A stretch of DNA of 50,173 nucleotides from CAYMKL01 sp964390805 (GCA_964390805.1 CAYMKL010000040.1:1-50173), one strand, 5' to 3'; numbered from the stretch's first letter, positions 18,787 to 26,990 are shown. The notes: generated from the letters alone by a model not told the origin. A program made the numbers and translations.

Positions 18787-19728
18787 TCAGCCCATCAACA
18801 ACGCCAGGATCCCTTTCTGGGCGTGCATACGGTTCTCCGCCTGATCGAAGAGGACCGAGTGCGGGCCATCGGCCACCTCGTCGGTGATCTCCTGGCCACG
18901 GTGGGCGGGCAAGCAGTGCATCACGATCACGTCGGGCTTGGCCTGTGCCACTAAAGTGGCATTGACCTGATAAGGGGGGAAGACCTTCAGGCGTCTCTCA
19001 GTCTCCTCCTCCTGACCCATGCTTACCCAAGCGTCGGTGTAGATCACGTCGGCCCCGCGCACGGCAGCAGCCGCGACGTCATGTGATGAAGCGGCGGGAT
19101 CGCGCAACAGCTCGATCTTGCTTCCGCTTTGGGCAGCAAATCCCTGGCCCAACTCCACCACATCGTCACTCAGCTCATACCCCTCTGGCGACGCGAGAGC
19201 GATGTCCATGCCCACCTTCGTGGCAGCGAACAGCAGGGAGGCGGCCACGTTGTTGCCATCGCCCACGTAGGCCAGCTTCAAACCCTCTAGCTTTCCCTGT
19301 TTCTCCCAGATGGTGAGGAAATCCGCCAAAGCTTGACAGGGGTGGCTATCGTCGGACAGGCCATTGATGACCGGCACTCGAGAATAAACAGCCAGCTCCT
19401 CAATATGTCTATGCGCGAACACCCGGGCCATGATACCATCTACGTAGCGGGACAGCACCCTGGCCACGTCCGGCACGCTCTCCCGCACCCCCAGCTTGAT
19501 CTCGTCTGGCGAGAGGTAGAGAGCCTGCCCCCCCAGGTGAATCATCCCCATCTCAAAGGACACCCGCGTCCGCAGGCTGGGCTTTTGGAAAACCATGCCC
19601 AGAGTCTTGCCCTTCAGAATGGGCTTATTGCCGCCTTTCCGCCACTCCTCCTTGAGCTCTCCGGCCAGGTTCAAGACCTGCCAGACCTCTTCCGCTGATA
19701 GGTCAGCGATGCTAAGAAAGTGTTTCAT
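18787..19728 (-). CDS. argF: Ornithine carbamoyltransferase
   Basis: 313 residues from ATG 19728, selected by the ribosome site GAGGAGG; an in-frame codon 20 residues upstream lies before the promoter and is rejected. Family motifs are all present: carbamoyl-phosphate site SLRTR (in FQKPSLRTRVSFEMG), HPCQALADF, the ornithine-site region and HCLPAHRG, and the terminal ENRMHAQKGILALL. It makes citrulline from ornithine and carbamoyl phosphate in arginine synthesis. It stands alone with its own promoter; no other arg gene is in the window. Confidence 0.97.
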   Translation of the reverse strand: MKHFLSIADLSAEEVWQVLNLAGELKEEWRKGGNKPILKGKTLGMVFQKPSLRTRVSFEMGMIHLGGQALYLSPDEIKLGVRESVPDVARVLSRYVDGIMARVFAHRHIEELAVYSRVPVINGLSDDSHPCQALADFLTIWEKQGKLEGLKLAYVGDGNNVAASLLFAATKVGMDIALASPEGYELSDDVVELGQGFAAQSGSKIELLRDPAASSHDVAAAAVRGADVIYTDAWVSMGQEEETERRLKVFPPYQVNATLVAQAKPDVIVMHCLPAHRGQEITDEVADGPHSVLFDQAENRMHAQKGILALLMG

Positions 19729-19755
19729 TTTTGCCTCCTCAAAGCTGCTGATAGG

Positions 19756-19784
19756 AGTATAATGCTTAAGGGGAGGAATGTCAA
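19756..19784 (-). promoter_or_regulatory. argF promoter
   Basis: On the minus strand TTGACA (19784-19779), 17-bp spacer, TATACT (19761-19756), giving a short leader of about 20 bases before the argF start. Confidence 0.8.
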
Positions 19785-19793
19785 GCATAAAGA

Positions 19794-19824
19794 GACCCTT
19801 AGGGCTTTTGCAACCCTAAGGGTC
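19794..19824 (-). repeat. GACCCTTAGGG hairpin repeat, possible terminator
   Basis: GACCCTTAGGG (19794-19804) pairs with CCCTAAGGGTC (19814-19824). It is the same family as 7643-7673. On the minus strand it follows the C39 gene and is followed by TCTCTTTAT, so it may end that transcript just before the argF promoter. Confidence 0.65.
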
Positions 19825-19852
19825 TGAGTCCGCAAAAAACAGCAAACCCACA

Positions 19853-20338
19853 TTATTCAAGTACATGGGCCGAATGTGCCCGAACGGGAGTGATGAGCGC
19901 ATAGCGGTAATCGTGCTCCAGCCAAGCCAGTTCAAAGTCTCCGTGTGCCACAGCAATAGGCGCTTCGGAGCAATAGGGGTCGTTGACGTATAACTGGCTC
20001 TCGTCGTAACCCACGACCAATATAGCGTGGTCGGTGCTGTACGTCCAGTAGGGCAATTCACCGGTGCGCACAAACACGATCACCGGATGGCCCTGTTGCA
20101 GCATAGCCTCCAGGCCCACCATGTCGGTCTTGCTATAGACGACATTCAGATTCAAGCTTGCCAGCAGACGGATGTTCCCAGCCGGAGCGCCGTGGGGTCT
20201 AATCTTCAACAAGCTCAGCAGTTCGGCATAATCCATCGCGCGATCCAGGTACGCCAGCACCATTGCAGCACAGGCGGCCAGGCAATCGCCATCACTCCGC
20301 TGCAGCAGCTGCGGCACTGAGAGCAAGACTTTCGGCAC
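19853..20338 (-). CDS. C39-like papain-fold cysteine peptidase
   Basis: 161 residues, a stand-alone peptidase_C39_2-type domain with no signal peptide or transporter. The candidate catalytic set is Cys19 (in DGDCLAACAAM), His104 (in TDHAILVVGYD) and Asp120 (in VNDP), with Gln10 as a possible oxyanion residue. C39 enzymes cut after double-glycine leaders; small soluble relatives have unknown targets. It overlaps the end of the upstream gene by 47 bp, which implies coupled translation and a functional pair. The small size and tight linkage resemble toxin-antitoxin-like modules, but that is only a guess. Confidence 0.8.
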   Translation of the reverse strand: MPKVLLSVPQLLQRSDGDCLAACAAMVLAYLDRAMDYAELLSLLKIRPHGAPAGNIRLLASLNLNVVYSKTDMVGLEAMLQQGHPVIVFVRTGELPYWTYSTDHAILVVGYDESQLYVNDPYCSEAPIAVAHGDFELAWLEHDYRYALITPVRAHSAHVLE

Positions 20339-20834
20339 GGGTATTTATCTCCGCGATTAATGGTGGGGCAACGTGCATCTGACCGGTTTCCACATCCACG
20401 TCAATCGCGCCCACCTCTCCCACATCACCTCGAGAAGTGAGCGAAAGGATAACCGGCACACGCCAGCAGATTCGCTCGCCTACAACAAGCACTGAGTCGC
20501 CAGCGTGCAGCATGTAGCTGATGTCACTCAATACGAAGTCGTTGACTTTTTGCCTGGCGGCATAAGCAGAGATATGTATGTCCGCTGCCACTTTGATATC
20601 TACTTCCAGCCGTCCCATCTTAGGCAAAGATTCCATTAGTGTCACCATACCATAGCGGGCGCGGCCCTCCCGTACAGCCTGTAACGTGGCGGCTGCATTG
20701 CGGGCGATTTCAGCCCGGCGCCACTCTATCAGACGACGCCGAATCAGCTCTGCCAACGTCTCCTGGTCTTCCGGCGACAGTTTGTCCACGACGTCCAGTG
20801 CCTGCTGAAATAGCGAAGTCTTCGCCTGTTTCAT
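20292..20834 (-). CDS. Conserved-looking partner protein of the C39-like peptidase
   Basis: 180 residues from ATG 20834, with GGAGGGG upstream. The N-terminal 50 residues are helical and charged (KLSPEDQETLAELIRRRLIE), like the short antitoxin-type helical segments in many small modules. The C-terminal half is beta-rich (SVLVVGERICWRVPVILSLT, then GEVGAIDVDVETGQMHV) and ends in a helix with poly-Ala. I do not recognise a named family. It has its own promoter at 20897-20925, and the C39 peptidase starts within its last codons. No membrane segment or signal peptide. Confidence 0.75.
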   Translation of the reverse strand: MKQAKTSLFQQALDVVDKLSPEDQETLAELIRRRLIEWRRAEIARNAAATLQAVREGRARYGMVTLMESLPKMGRLEVDIKVAADIHISAYAARQKVNDFVLSDISYMLHAGDSVLVVGERICWRVPVILSLTSRGDVGEVGAIDVDVETGQMHVAPPLIAEINTRAESLALSAAAAAAE

Positions 20835-20896
20835 AATCCCCTCCTGCACAAGCCCCATACGTAGTTGCCTGCTGACAAGCCTATCCGGTTGAGCTC

Positions 20897-20925
20897 AGTG
20901 TACCACAAAACAGAACAAGCGTCAA
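20897..20925 (-). promoter_or_regulatory. Promoter of the partner/C39 pair
   Basis: Minus strand: TTGACG (20925-20920), 17-bp spacer, TACACT (20902-20897), about 63 bp before the ATG at 20834. Confidence 0.7.
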
Positions 20926-20947
20926 GTATCAATCAGTATCCCCTGGC

Positions 20948-21829
20948 CTAGCCAATTGCCAGCGCCGCCAGCAACATCCCGGCCATCAAAAAGGGGCCTG
21001 TACGCCGCAGGTACCAAAGCGCCACTTCGCCTTGATCAAGAAAGGGCTGCAGGAGCATCTGGGGCAATAGCAGCAGGCCGACCACTCCTGCCACGACGGG
21101 CTGCCTCAGGTAGATGAGGAGGGCGATGACGGCAGCTTGTGATACTTTCAGCAGGGTTAGCCAGCGCCTTTCACTGACCCTGGCCAACTTGAGGCAGCTA
21201 TGATAAGCCACTACGTAGAGAGTTGCCAGCAGGAACGACCACAAGGTGAGAGGTCCGAAAGCCGTGTGCCCGGCCAGCCAGGCCAGGCCCATCTCCAGGA
21301 TGGCTCGCAAGGACAGGGGAGGCGCGCTGTGTCGGCGGGCGCGAAGAAGAGCCAGCACCATGATGGCTAAGGCCGCTGGGGTCAAGATAATGACGCGCTG
21401 CCCCAGCATGATGGACAGGATCAACGTCAAAGGTAAGGCAAGCACGAGGCCAACAAATGCTGGGCCCTGTTGCGGCCAAAAGGCCGCTCGCCACCAAGCC
21501 AGCATCCGGCCCAATCGGCCAGAGATACGGTGGCTGGGCGAGCCCGGTGCGGCGTAGGGCAGGACAGTCAAACTGGCCTCCTGATCTGGCGAGTGCTGAT
21601 TGACAAAGGGGACAACCCAATCCCTCTCAGCGATCAGATGCCAGAGGATACCCCACAGGGCATCGGCCAGGAACAGCGCGATCATCAAGACTAGCAGGTT
21701 GTGGCCACTGAACGTCAGCCAGCCAGAGGCCACAGCGCCGCATAGAGCCGCCCAGGCTGGGCCCAGCCAGCCAAGTGGCCGAGTAATCCGCACCTCTAAT
21801 TTCATCAGCGGCCCCAATACCCGATGCAC
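20948..21829 (-). CDS. Multi-spanning membrane protein
   Basis: 293 residues, about seven or eight hydrophobic segments (for example LVLMIALFLADALWG, PAFVGLVLALPLTLILSIML, VVAGVVGLLLLPQMLLQPFL). No family is certain. The start at 21829 has GGGGAAG upstream; ATG 21805 is an alternative. It ends 114 bp before the promoter-proximal side of the C39 module, is transcribed from its own promoter and looks monocistronic. Confidence 0.7.
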   Translation of the reverse strand: MHRVLGPLMKLEVRITRPLGWLGPAWAALCGAVASGWLTFSGHNLLVLMIALFLADALWGILWHLIAERDWVVPFVNQHSPDQEASLTVLPYAAPGSPSHRISGRLGRMLAWWRAAFWPQQGPAFVGLVLALPLTLILSIMLGQRVIILTPAALAIMVLALLRARRHSAPPLSLRAILEMGLAWLAGHTAFGPLTLWSFLLATLYVVAYHSCLKLARVSERRWLTLLKVSQAAVIALLIYLRQPVVAGVVGLLLLPQMLLQPFLDQGEVALWYLRRTGPFLMAGMLLAALAIG

Positions 21830-21864
21830 TGGTCTTCCCCTTTTCGAATAATGCAGATGGGCAT

Positions 21865-21892
21865 ATTATACGTAGTTTTGCACTTTTTACAA
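21865..21892 (-). promoter_or_regulatory. Promoter of the multi-spanning membrane protein gene
   Basis: Minus strand: TTGTAA (21892-21887), 16-bp spacer, TATAAT (21870-21865), 36 bp before the start at 21829. Confidence 0.65.
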
Positions 21893-22006
21893 GCAGCCCC
21901 CAATTCCACCGCAGAGCACGCCGGTAGAGCAGAATCAATCTCATTAAATCTCCACGGACATTCGGCTGAGCTACGCCGAAGCCTCGGCGCCCGCAGTAGA
22001 CAACGA

Positions 22007-22035
22007 AAAAGGGAGGGGACAGATCCCTCCCTTTT
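22007..22035 (-). terminator. Intrinsic terminator after the bactofilin-like gene
   Basis: AAAAGGGAGGG (22007-22017), 7-base loop, CCCTCCCTTTT (22025-22035); on the minus strand the stem ends in a T run. It lies 29 bp past the stop codon at 22064 and closes the sigma-factor gene group. Confidence 0.75.
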
Positions 22036-22063
22036 CGAATGTCGTATCAACGTGACCTCAACG

Positions 22064-23146
22064 CTAGTCTTCAGAAGAAGCTTCCTCTTCAGCCTCAGGT
22101 TCAGCTTCTTTGGTTTCGGGTTCAACTTCTTCCAGTTCAAGTTCAACTTCTTCGAGCGCGATTTCCTCTGGCTGGACCGGTACTGGTGGCATAGGTGGCA
22201 CGGGTGGAACGGGTGTCGCCAGAGGATAAGTCTGTCTGCCAAAGCGGGTCAGCACCACAGCCCCCAGGCCCGCGCAGCCCACCACGAAGGCAAAGATATC
22301 CCCCAGGCAGGGGATGGCCTGAAGCACGGAGATGAGCAATGTGCCCGCCGCCACGGCCATCAGAGAGGTGATGCCCTTGACATTGAAGGCCACCAGTAGC
22401 CTCCGCCCCACCAGCAACCCAACGGCTACCCAGCCGAAGAGACCAGCCACAAGCAAAGCCACCCCTAGAAGGAAGGCCACCGGCGACAGGCAGATGGTGA
22501 TGGCTAGCAAGATGATCAGGACTACAGCCACCACGCCGGTCAACAGGCCCACGCCTGCACTTGGCCAGGGAGCAGCCAAGACAGCTTGGCCTACCACCTC
22601 CGTCTGCTTCGGCCAGAAGAGAACGATCAGCAAACCGAGGGCGGCCAGGGCCAGGGCCATAATGATTTCCCCGAAGACATCGAAGATGGGGCTATACCAG
22701 CGATTGACCCATGGGTCCAGTCTCAGTACTGTGGGTAAGCGTCCAATACGAGGGAAGCCCTCGAATTCCAGGCCCTCTACCTCACTGCCCCTAACGACAG
22801 CCCCCGCTTCTCGCTGGACGTTGCCGCCGATGGTAACCAGATCTCCATCCACGACGGCTGTTGACCGGAGCACCACGTTACCGCCGAAGGTGACTACGTC
22901 ACCCTCCACCTCCCCGGAAACCCTGGCGCTACCCCCCATGACCACCACACTGCCGTCAACCCGGCTCCCCCTCTCCAGGACTACACTACCGCCCAGAACC
23001 ACCAGGTCGCCGTCCATCCGCTCCCCCGACTCCAGAGTGAAGCTCTCGCCGAGGATGATCCTTCCGCCGTCTCCGTCTGCGAACACAGGCGTGGCCGAGA
23101 AGGCCAACAGCAGTGCCAACAGACAGACAAACAGAACCTTTCTCAT
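22064..23146 (-). CDS. Exported bactofilin-like (polymer-forming) membrane protein
   Basis: 360 residues, ribosome site AAAGGAGG. A signal peptide (cleavage after VFA, about residue 23) is followed by a run of short beta repeats to residue about 125 (GDLVVLGGSVVLERGSRVDG and similar), a right-handed helix like bactofilin/polymer-forming domains. Then come four or five membrane helices (about 155-290) and an acidic Pro/Glu tail (about 305-360). This layout, polymer-forming repeats plus membrane part, is seen in exported proteins encoded near ECF sigma factors; it is likely an envelope-stress output. It lies last in the gene group and is separated from the previous gene by 85 bp that include a CCGGGATT/AATCCCGG hairpin (23185-23201). 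Confidence 0.8.
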   Translation of the reverse strand: MRKVLFVCLLALLLAFSATPVFADGDGGRIILGESFTLESGERMDGDLVVLGGSVVLERGSRVDGSVVVMGGSARVSGEVEGDVVTFGGNVVLRSTAVVDGDLVTIGGNVQREAGAVVRGSEVEGLEFEGFPRIGRLPTVLRLDPWVNRWYSPIFDVFGEIIMALALAALGLLIVLFWPKQTEVVGQAVLAAPWPSAGVGLLTGVVAVVLIILLAITICLSPVAFLLGVALLVAGLFGWVAVGLLVGRRLLVAFNVKGITSLMAVAAGTLLISVLQAIPCLGDIFAFVVGCAGLGAVVLTRFGRQTYPLATPVPPVPPMPPVPVQPEEIALEEVELELEEVEPETKEAEPEAEEEASSED

Positions 23147-23231
23147 CGCAAATACCTCCTTTGTTTTTGTTTTATTTTCCCCCGCCGGGATTGAATCCCG
23201 GTTGGGATAGACCCCAATTGCTAATCCCTGG

Positions 23232-24539
23232 TTAGCCTGTCGAACCCTCTTTTTCTTCCAAAAACAGCCTCATTCTCACAAAATCAAACGTCAAGGCATA
23301 ATTGCGGAAGAACTGGTGCGAAATGAGCCCTCCGATCTGGAAACCAAGTTGATGTCCCAGGACAGAAGGAGGTTTCTTTGTGACTACGCCCGGCACCTTG
23401 TGGCCCAGCACCTTGTCGGGTCCAGTTCCCAGTGTCAATTGATCAATGACGATATCCAGCACCTTGTCCTTCCCGAACCCGCCTACCCCCTCCTGGGCTT
23501 TTGTCCAGTCAAGAGTAATCCCCGCTTCCTGCAGTATAGACTCTGGAGCGGTAAAACCTTTACCTCCCAACCCTGTGTCCACGAAGAAAAGCATGGGCCC
23601 CTTGCCATTGGCCGTCCCCCATGCAACCATGTAATGAGTCTGAATCAGCCAAAAGGGGATCTCTTTGACTCCTTGTGCCTCGGCTTCTGTTTCCAGCTTC
23701 TGCAAATTTGCCAGCGTCTTTCGTCGAAAGATCAAAGATTCATTTGGGTAGTCAATGGTACTCAGGAAGTGCATCAACAGGCGTGTGCAAACAAAACCTT
23801 TTACATTGACATCAAACTCATTGAATTCAGCAGTAATGTGGCTCATGTCTAGAGTATGAATAGGTACGTTTCTAACGACAAACTCTCCCATCTTGACCGA
23901 GTCTATCTTTCCCAGACCCACGGTCCCCTCCGGCCCGACAGACTCGGCGGGCATTCTACTGGCGATTTTTGCTCCAACCTCTTTGGCCAACTGCGTATCG
24001 AGGATAATCTCTGCGCCCCCGGTGTCAATGAGAAAGTGCAGAGGCGGGCCGCCATTCACGGCTACCTCAACCACAGGTAAGGGATCGGTGATCACGAAGT
24101 CTACCTCGGTCTCCTCAGGTCCTTCGATGACGTAGGGGGTCTCTTCGCCGAAGAGAGCGAGATGCTGACCAAGGGCCTTGATATCCCGGAACGGCCCTAT
24201 AGCGACTGGCCCTGCCGCCTCTTTGAAGAATCGTGCAGCTTCCTGAAAGCGATCCTGCCGGTAATGAGTCATGGCCAGTGATGTTTTGAGCTGGGCATTG
24301 AAGGGCCAGAACTTCTGTAACCCAGGAGCGCAGTCCATTGCTTCACTGAAGTGGTGCTCGGCTTCCTCTGGGCGATTATGCCAAAGGGCGATTGCCCCCA
24401 GGCGCGAGAGAACTCCTGGATCCTTCGGCTCGAGCTCGTGGACTTTCAAATAGGCCGCCTCAGCCTTGGTGAATCTCCCCTGGCGATAAATCGCATCGGC
24501 GGCTTCCAATTGTGACTTTACAAGGGTTTTCTGCTTCAT
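23232..24539 (-). CDS. TPR protein with two aspartic-protease (retropepsin-like) lobes
   Basis: 435 residues. Residues 5-110 hold TPRs (YRQGRFTKAEAAYLKVHELE, then HNRPEEAEHHFSEAMDCAPG). Two lobes follow, each with an aspartic-protease DTG: Asp172 in FLIDTGGAEIILD and Asp321 in LFFVDTGLGGKGF. Single-domain relatives in the Asp_protease_2 group dimerise to bring two Asp residues together; here both would be in one chain, as in pepsin. No signal peptide or membrane helix is visible, so a cytoplasmic site is likely. The gene starts 5 bp after the anti-sigma gene and may act in regulated proteolysis of it; that is inference. Confidence 0.8.
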   Translation of the reverse strand: MKQKTLVKSQLEAADAIYRQGRFTKAEAAYLKVHELEPKDPGVLSRLGAIALWHNRPEEAEHHFSEAMDCAPGLQKFWPFNAQLKTSLAMTHYRQDRFQEAARFFKEAAGPVAIGPFRDIKALGQHLALFGEETPYVIEGPEETEVDFVITDPLPVVEVAVNGGPPLHFLIDTGGAEIILDTQLAKEVGAKIASRMPAESVGPEGTVGLGKIDSVKMGEFVVRNVPIHTLDMSHITAEFNEFDVNVKGFVCTRLLMHFLSTIDYPNESLIFRRKTLANLQKLETEAEAQGVKEIPFWLIQTHYMVAWGTANGKGPMLFFVDTGLGGKGFTAPESILQEAGITLDWTKAQEGVGGFGKDKVLDIVIDQLTLGTGPDKVLGHKVPGVVTKKPPSVLGHQLGFQIGGLISHQFFRNYALTFDFVRMRLFLEEKEGSTG

Positions 24540-24544
24540 GCTAC

Positions 24545-25114
24545 CTACTGCACATTATTGACCACTGGCCGATATCCGCCTCGGCGCCCAGCCACCAGGT
24601 AAATCCAGAGGGTGGTCAAGGCGAGGACGAGGAAGGAATAGCCTAGCAGAACCGGCTGGTTGAACGAGGACAACAAGGCTGCGGACACCAGCCAGCAAGC
24701 TCCACCCACGGATTCGGCCAGGCTGAGGAGTTGGGCCACCAGTTTCGCACCGTGACTCAACAGAGAGGGCGCAGTGAACACCTGCCAGAGCATGGCCAGC
24801 AACCTGAAAGTCTCAGGCAGAACCAAGGCCACCAGGCTCAGGCAGGCTACCAGCAACGCCGTCCCTGCCAGAAGCCTCTGCCTGCGGGCCTGGCGTTGAG
24901 CCAAGCGCTGCATCACCCTGTCTGAGAAGCCTGGGGGTGGGCCCATCAACGGCGAATTAGTGAAAAGCTGCGATACGCGCTGCATTGCCTCCCATTCCTC
25001 CTGGCAAGTTGGGCACTGTCTGAGATGCTCCTCCAAGCAACTGGCCTCGCCCTGAGCTAAACTCTTATCCAACGCTAACGACATTAACAGACCTACATCC
25101 TCACAACTCGCCAT
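24545..25114 (-). CDS. Membrane anti-sigma factor with zinc finger
   Basis: 189 residues. The N-terminus has the anti-sigma zinc-binding (ZAS) pattern: His with a CxxC in LEEHLRQCPTCQEEW (residues about 28-42), plus Cys26. Membrane helices follow at about residues 82-100, 103-118 and 150-178. It starts 3 bp after the sigma factor gene, the standard arrangement in which it holds the sigma factor at the membrane until a signal arrives. Confidence 0.88.
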   Translation of the reverse strand: MASCEDVGLLMSLALDKSLAQGEASCLEEHLRQCPTCQEEWEAMQRVSQLFTNSPLMGPPPGFSDRVMQRLAQRQARRQRLLAGTALLVACLSLVALVLPETFRLLAMLWQVFTAPSLLSHGAKLVAQLLSLAESVGGACWLVSAALLSSFNQPVLLGYSFLVLALTTLWIYLVAGRRGGYRPVVNNVQ

Positions 25115-25117
25115 CTT

Positions 25118-25705
25118 TCATCCCTCTGCCACAGCCCTCTGGGCTAAGCTAACCGTCCCTCTGTTCTGGTAGGCCCGTGCCCCCTGGGCCAGCATCCGCC
25201 GCGCTCGGTGCAGCGTGGACTTCACTGCGCTCTCGGTGGTCTCCATCGCCTCAGCGATCTCTCGATAGGAAAGGTCGTGCCAATAGCGCAGGATCACCGC
25301 TGCCCGGTAGTGGGGGGGCAGTTGGGCCAGCAGCCGGTGTACTTCGTCGCGCTCCTGGCTCCGGATGACGACTTCCTCAGGCCGGCTACTGCTGGACAGC
25401 CAGCGCCAGGGGGGCAGTTCATCCAGTGATAACCAGCCCAATCGCCGCTGGCGCAAACGATCTATGCAATAATGAGAAGCGATGGCCAGAAGCCAGGAGG
25501 AGAACTTCCTTCCCGAATCATAGGTGTTCAGGCGGGTGTAGGCCTTGAGGAAAGTCTCCTGCGCCGCGTCTTCGGCTTCGGCTGCGTTACCTAACATGCG
25601 ATAGGCCAGGTTGTAGACCGCAGTCTGGTAGGCTTTCACTAGACAAGCAAAGGCTTCTTGATCGCCTGCCAGGGCTCTTTGAATCCAGACCTTCTCCTCT
25701 TCCAT
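25118..25705 (-). CDS. ECF RNA polymerase sigma factor (SigW/RpoE-like)
   Basis: 195 residues. Region 2 is at residues 10-80 (VYNLAYRMLGNAAEAEDAAQ, then FSSWLLAIASHYCIDRLRQR) and region 4 at 125-180 (LLAQLPPHYRAAVILRYWHD, then SYREIAEAMETTESAVKSTL). Start ATG 25705 has GGGGGAGG upstream. First gene of a four-gene minus-strand group with its anti-sigma, a TPR/protease and a bactofilin-like protein. An AT-rich stretch with TATAAT on the minus strand (25733-25728) lies 23 bp upstream, but its -35 is poor; autoregulation through an ECF promoter is possible and not visible to me. Confidence 0.93.
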   Translation of the reverse strand: MEEEKVWIQRALAGDQEAFACLVKAYQTAVYNLAYRMLGNAAEAEDAAQETFLKAYTRLNTYDSGRKFSSWLLAIASHYCIDRLRQRRLGWLSLDELPPWRWLSSSSRPEEVVIRSQERDEVHRLLAQLPPHYRAAVILRYWHDLSYREIAEAMETTESAVKSTLHRARRMLAQGARAYQNRGTVSLAQRAVAEG

Positions 25706-25790
25706 TTGCCTCCCCCTATATATACGTATTATACTTCAAAAAGTTGCACCTTAAAAATTTCAGAAAAGGGCCAGATTAGGGCCAAAACGC

Positions 25791-25819
25791 TTGACTTTTC
25801 AAAGTGAAAGGGGTATCCT
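25791..25819 (+). promoter_or_regulatory. Promoter of the deoxynucleoside kinase genes
   Basis: TTGACT (25791-25796), 17-bp spacer, TATCCT (25814-25819). It would give a leader of about 140 bases that contains the AAACCAGGTTT element. Confidence 0.55.
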
Positions 25820-25842
25820 ATACCTGTACGTGCTCTGAAGAA

Positions 25843-25939
25843 GAAACCAGGTTTCTCTTTGCCTAAATTGACAGTTCGTCATTTCTGGTACTCTCTGCGA
25901 TAGAAAAGAGCTAAGTCCTCGACCAAAAACCTGGTTTCT
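25843..25939. repeat. 97-bp element bounded by AAACC(A/T)GGTTTCT motifs
   Basis: GAAACCAGGTTTCTC (25843-25857) and AAAACCTGGTTTCT (25926-25939) are nearly palindromic end motifs around about 70 bp of unrelated sequence. The same kind of motif bounds the insert at 3941-4080. Confidence 0.55.
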
Positions 25940-25964
25940 GAGCCCCCACTATGAGGAGGTCAAA

Positions 25965-26990
25965 TTGCCAGAAAACATATACATCGCTATCGAAGGGGCC
26001 ATCGGGGTGGGCAAGACCAGCCTGGCCCGCCTAATAAGAGACGAGTTCGATGCCGAGCTGCTCCTGGAGGTCTTTGAGGAGAATCCCTTCCTGAGCGATT
26101 TCTACACCGACCGGGAGAGGTACGCCTTCCAGACCCAGATTTTCTTCCTGCTGAGCCGCTATCGGCATCAGCAGCGAGTGGTCCCAGCGACTCTGCAGCG
26201 CGGCACCCTAATCAGCGACTATACCTTCGCCAAAGACCGGCTCTTCGCCCACCTGAATCTGAGGGACGACGAACTGGAGATGTACGAGCGGGTTCACGCC
26301 ATCCTGGCGGAGAAGATCCTGCTCCCCGACCTGATCGTCTACCTCAAGGCCGACATCGACATTTTAATGAAGCGTATCGCCTTCCGTGACCGCACTTACG
26401 AGCGAGAGATGGACAGGGACTACATGGAAGCGCTACGCATTGCGTACGAGCGTTTCTTCGCCGATTACGACCAGGTTCCCGTCTTGCCCATAGACACCAA
26501 CAAGCTGGACTTCGTTCACAATCCCCAGGACTTGGCCCAGGTGATGAGCTATATCAAGTCGGCTTTGGAAAAAGGCACTTACCAGCGACCCCTCCCGCGA
26601 ATCGGGCCAGCCCTGGATGAGGCCGACCGAGCGGCCTTCACGGAAGGCCGGCGACGGCTGGGCGACCTTCAGCGCTGGCACCTGGCGCTGGACAGGGAGA
26701 AGGCCTTTTCCACCGACCCTTACATCAACTTCATCTGCCTGACGGAGGAGGTGGGTGAGCTGGGGGCGGAGCTGAAGCGGGTCTGGGTAGCTCAGGAGAG
26801 GCACTACAAGAGGGTGGGCAACCGCCGCGAAGCTCAAGACCGGGCCCTGCAAGAGCAGTTGCCCCACTTGCGAGAGGAGTTGGCTGACTGCTTGGCATAC
26901 ATCCTGAAGCTGGCCAACTACACGGGGATAGACCTGGAGGAGGCCTACCTGGAGAAGATGAAGACGAACGCGGGGAGGAATTGGAGATGA
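25965..26990 (+). CDS. Deoxynucleoside (dGuo-type) kinase fused to MazG-like NTP pyrophosphohydrolase
   Basis: 341 residues from TTG 25965, supported by GAGGAGG five bases upstream and by a product that starts MPENIYIAIEG. Residues 1-205 are a deoxynucleoside kinase: P-loop GAIGVGKTSL (11-20), SDYTFAKDRLF in place of DRS, which is the deoxyguanosine-kinase pattern, and an arginine-rich lid (KRIAFRDRTYEREMDRDY). Residues about 215-341 form an all-alpha MazG-type domain with TEEVGELGAELKR and REELADCLAYILKLAN (the ExxE...ExxD metal site). The kinase phosphorylates deoxynucleosides and the second domain would hydrolyse NTPs, possibly aberrant ones. The next gene overlaps its stop by ATGA. Confidence 0.85.
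   Translation: MPENIYIAIEGAIGVGKTSLARLIRDEFDAELLLEVFEENPFLSDFYTDRERYAFQTQIFFLLSRYRHQQRVVPATLQRGTLISDYTFAKDRLFAHLNLRDDELEMYERVHAILAEKILLPDLIVYLKADIDILMKRIAFRDRTYEREMDRDYMEALRIAYERFFADYDQVPVLPIDTNKLDFVHNPQDLAQVMSYIKSALEKGTYQRPLPRIGPALDEADRAAFTEGRRRLGDLQRWHLALDREKAFSTDPYINFICLTEEVGELGAELKRVWVAQERHYKRVGNRREAQDRALQEQLPHLREELADCLAYILKLANYTGIDLEEAYLEKMKTNAGRNWR

Noticed and set aside
20834..20947. RNA gene or small ORF between the C39 module and the membrane protein
   Set aside because: The 114 bp hold the module promoter and nothing else convincing.
23185..23201. CCGGGATT/AATCCCGG palindrome as terminator between the TPR/protease and bactofilin-like genes
   Set aside because: No T-run follows on the minus strand; kept only as a hairpin note.
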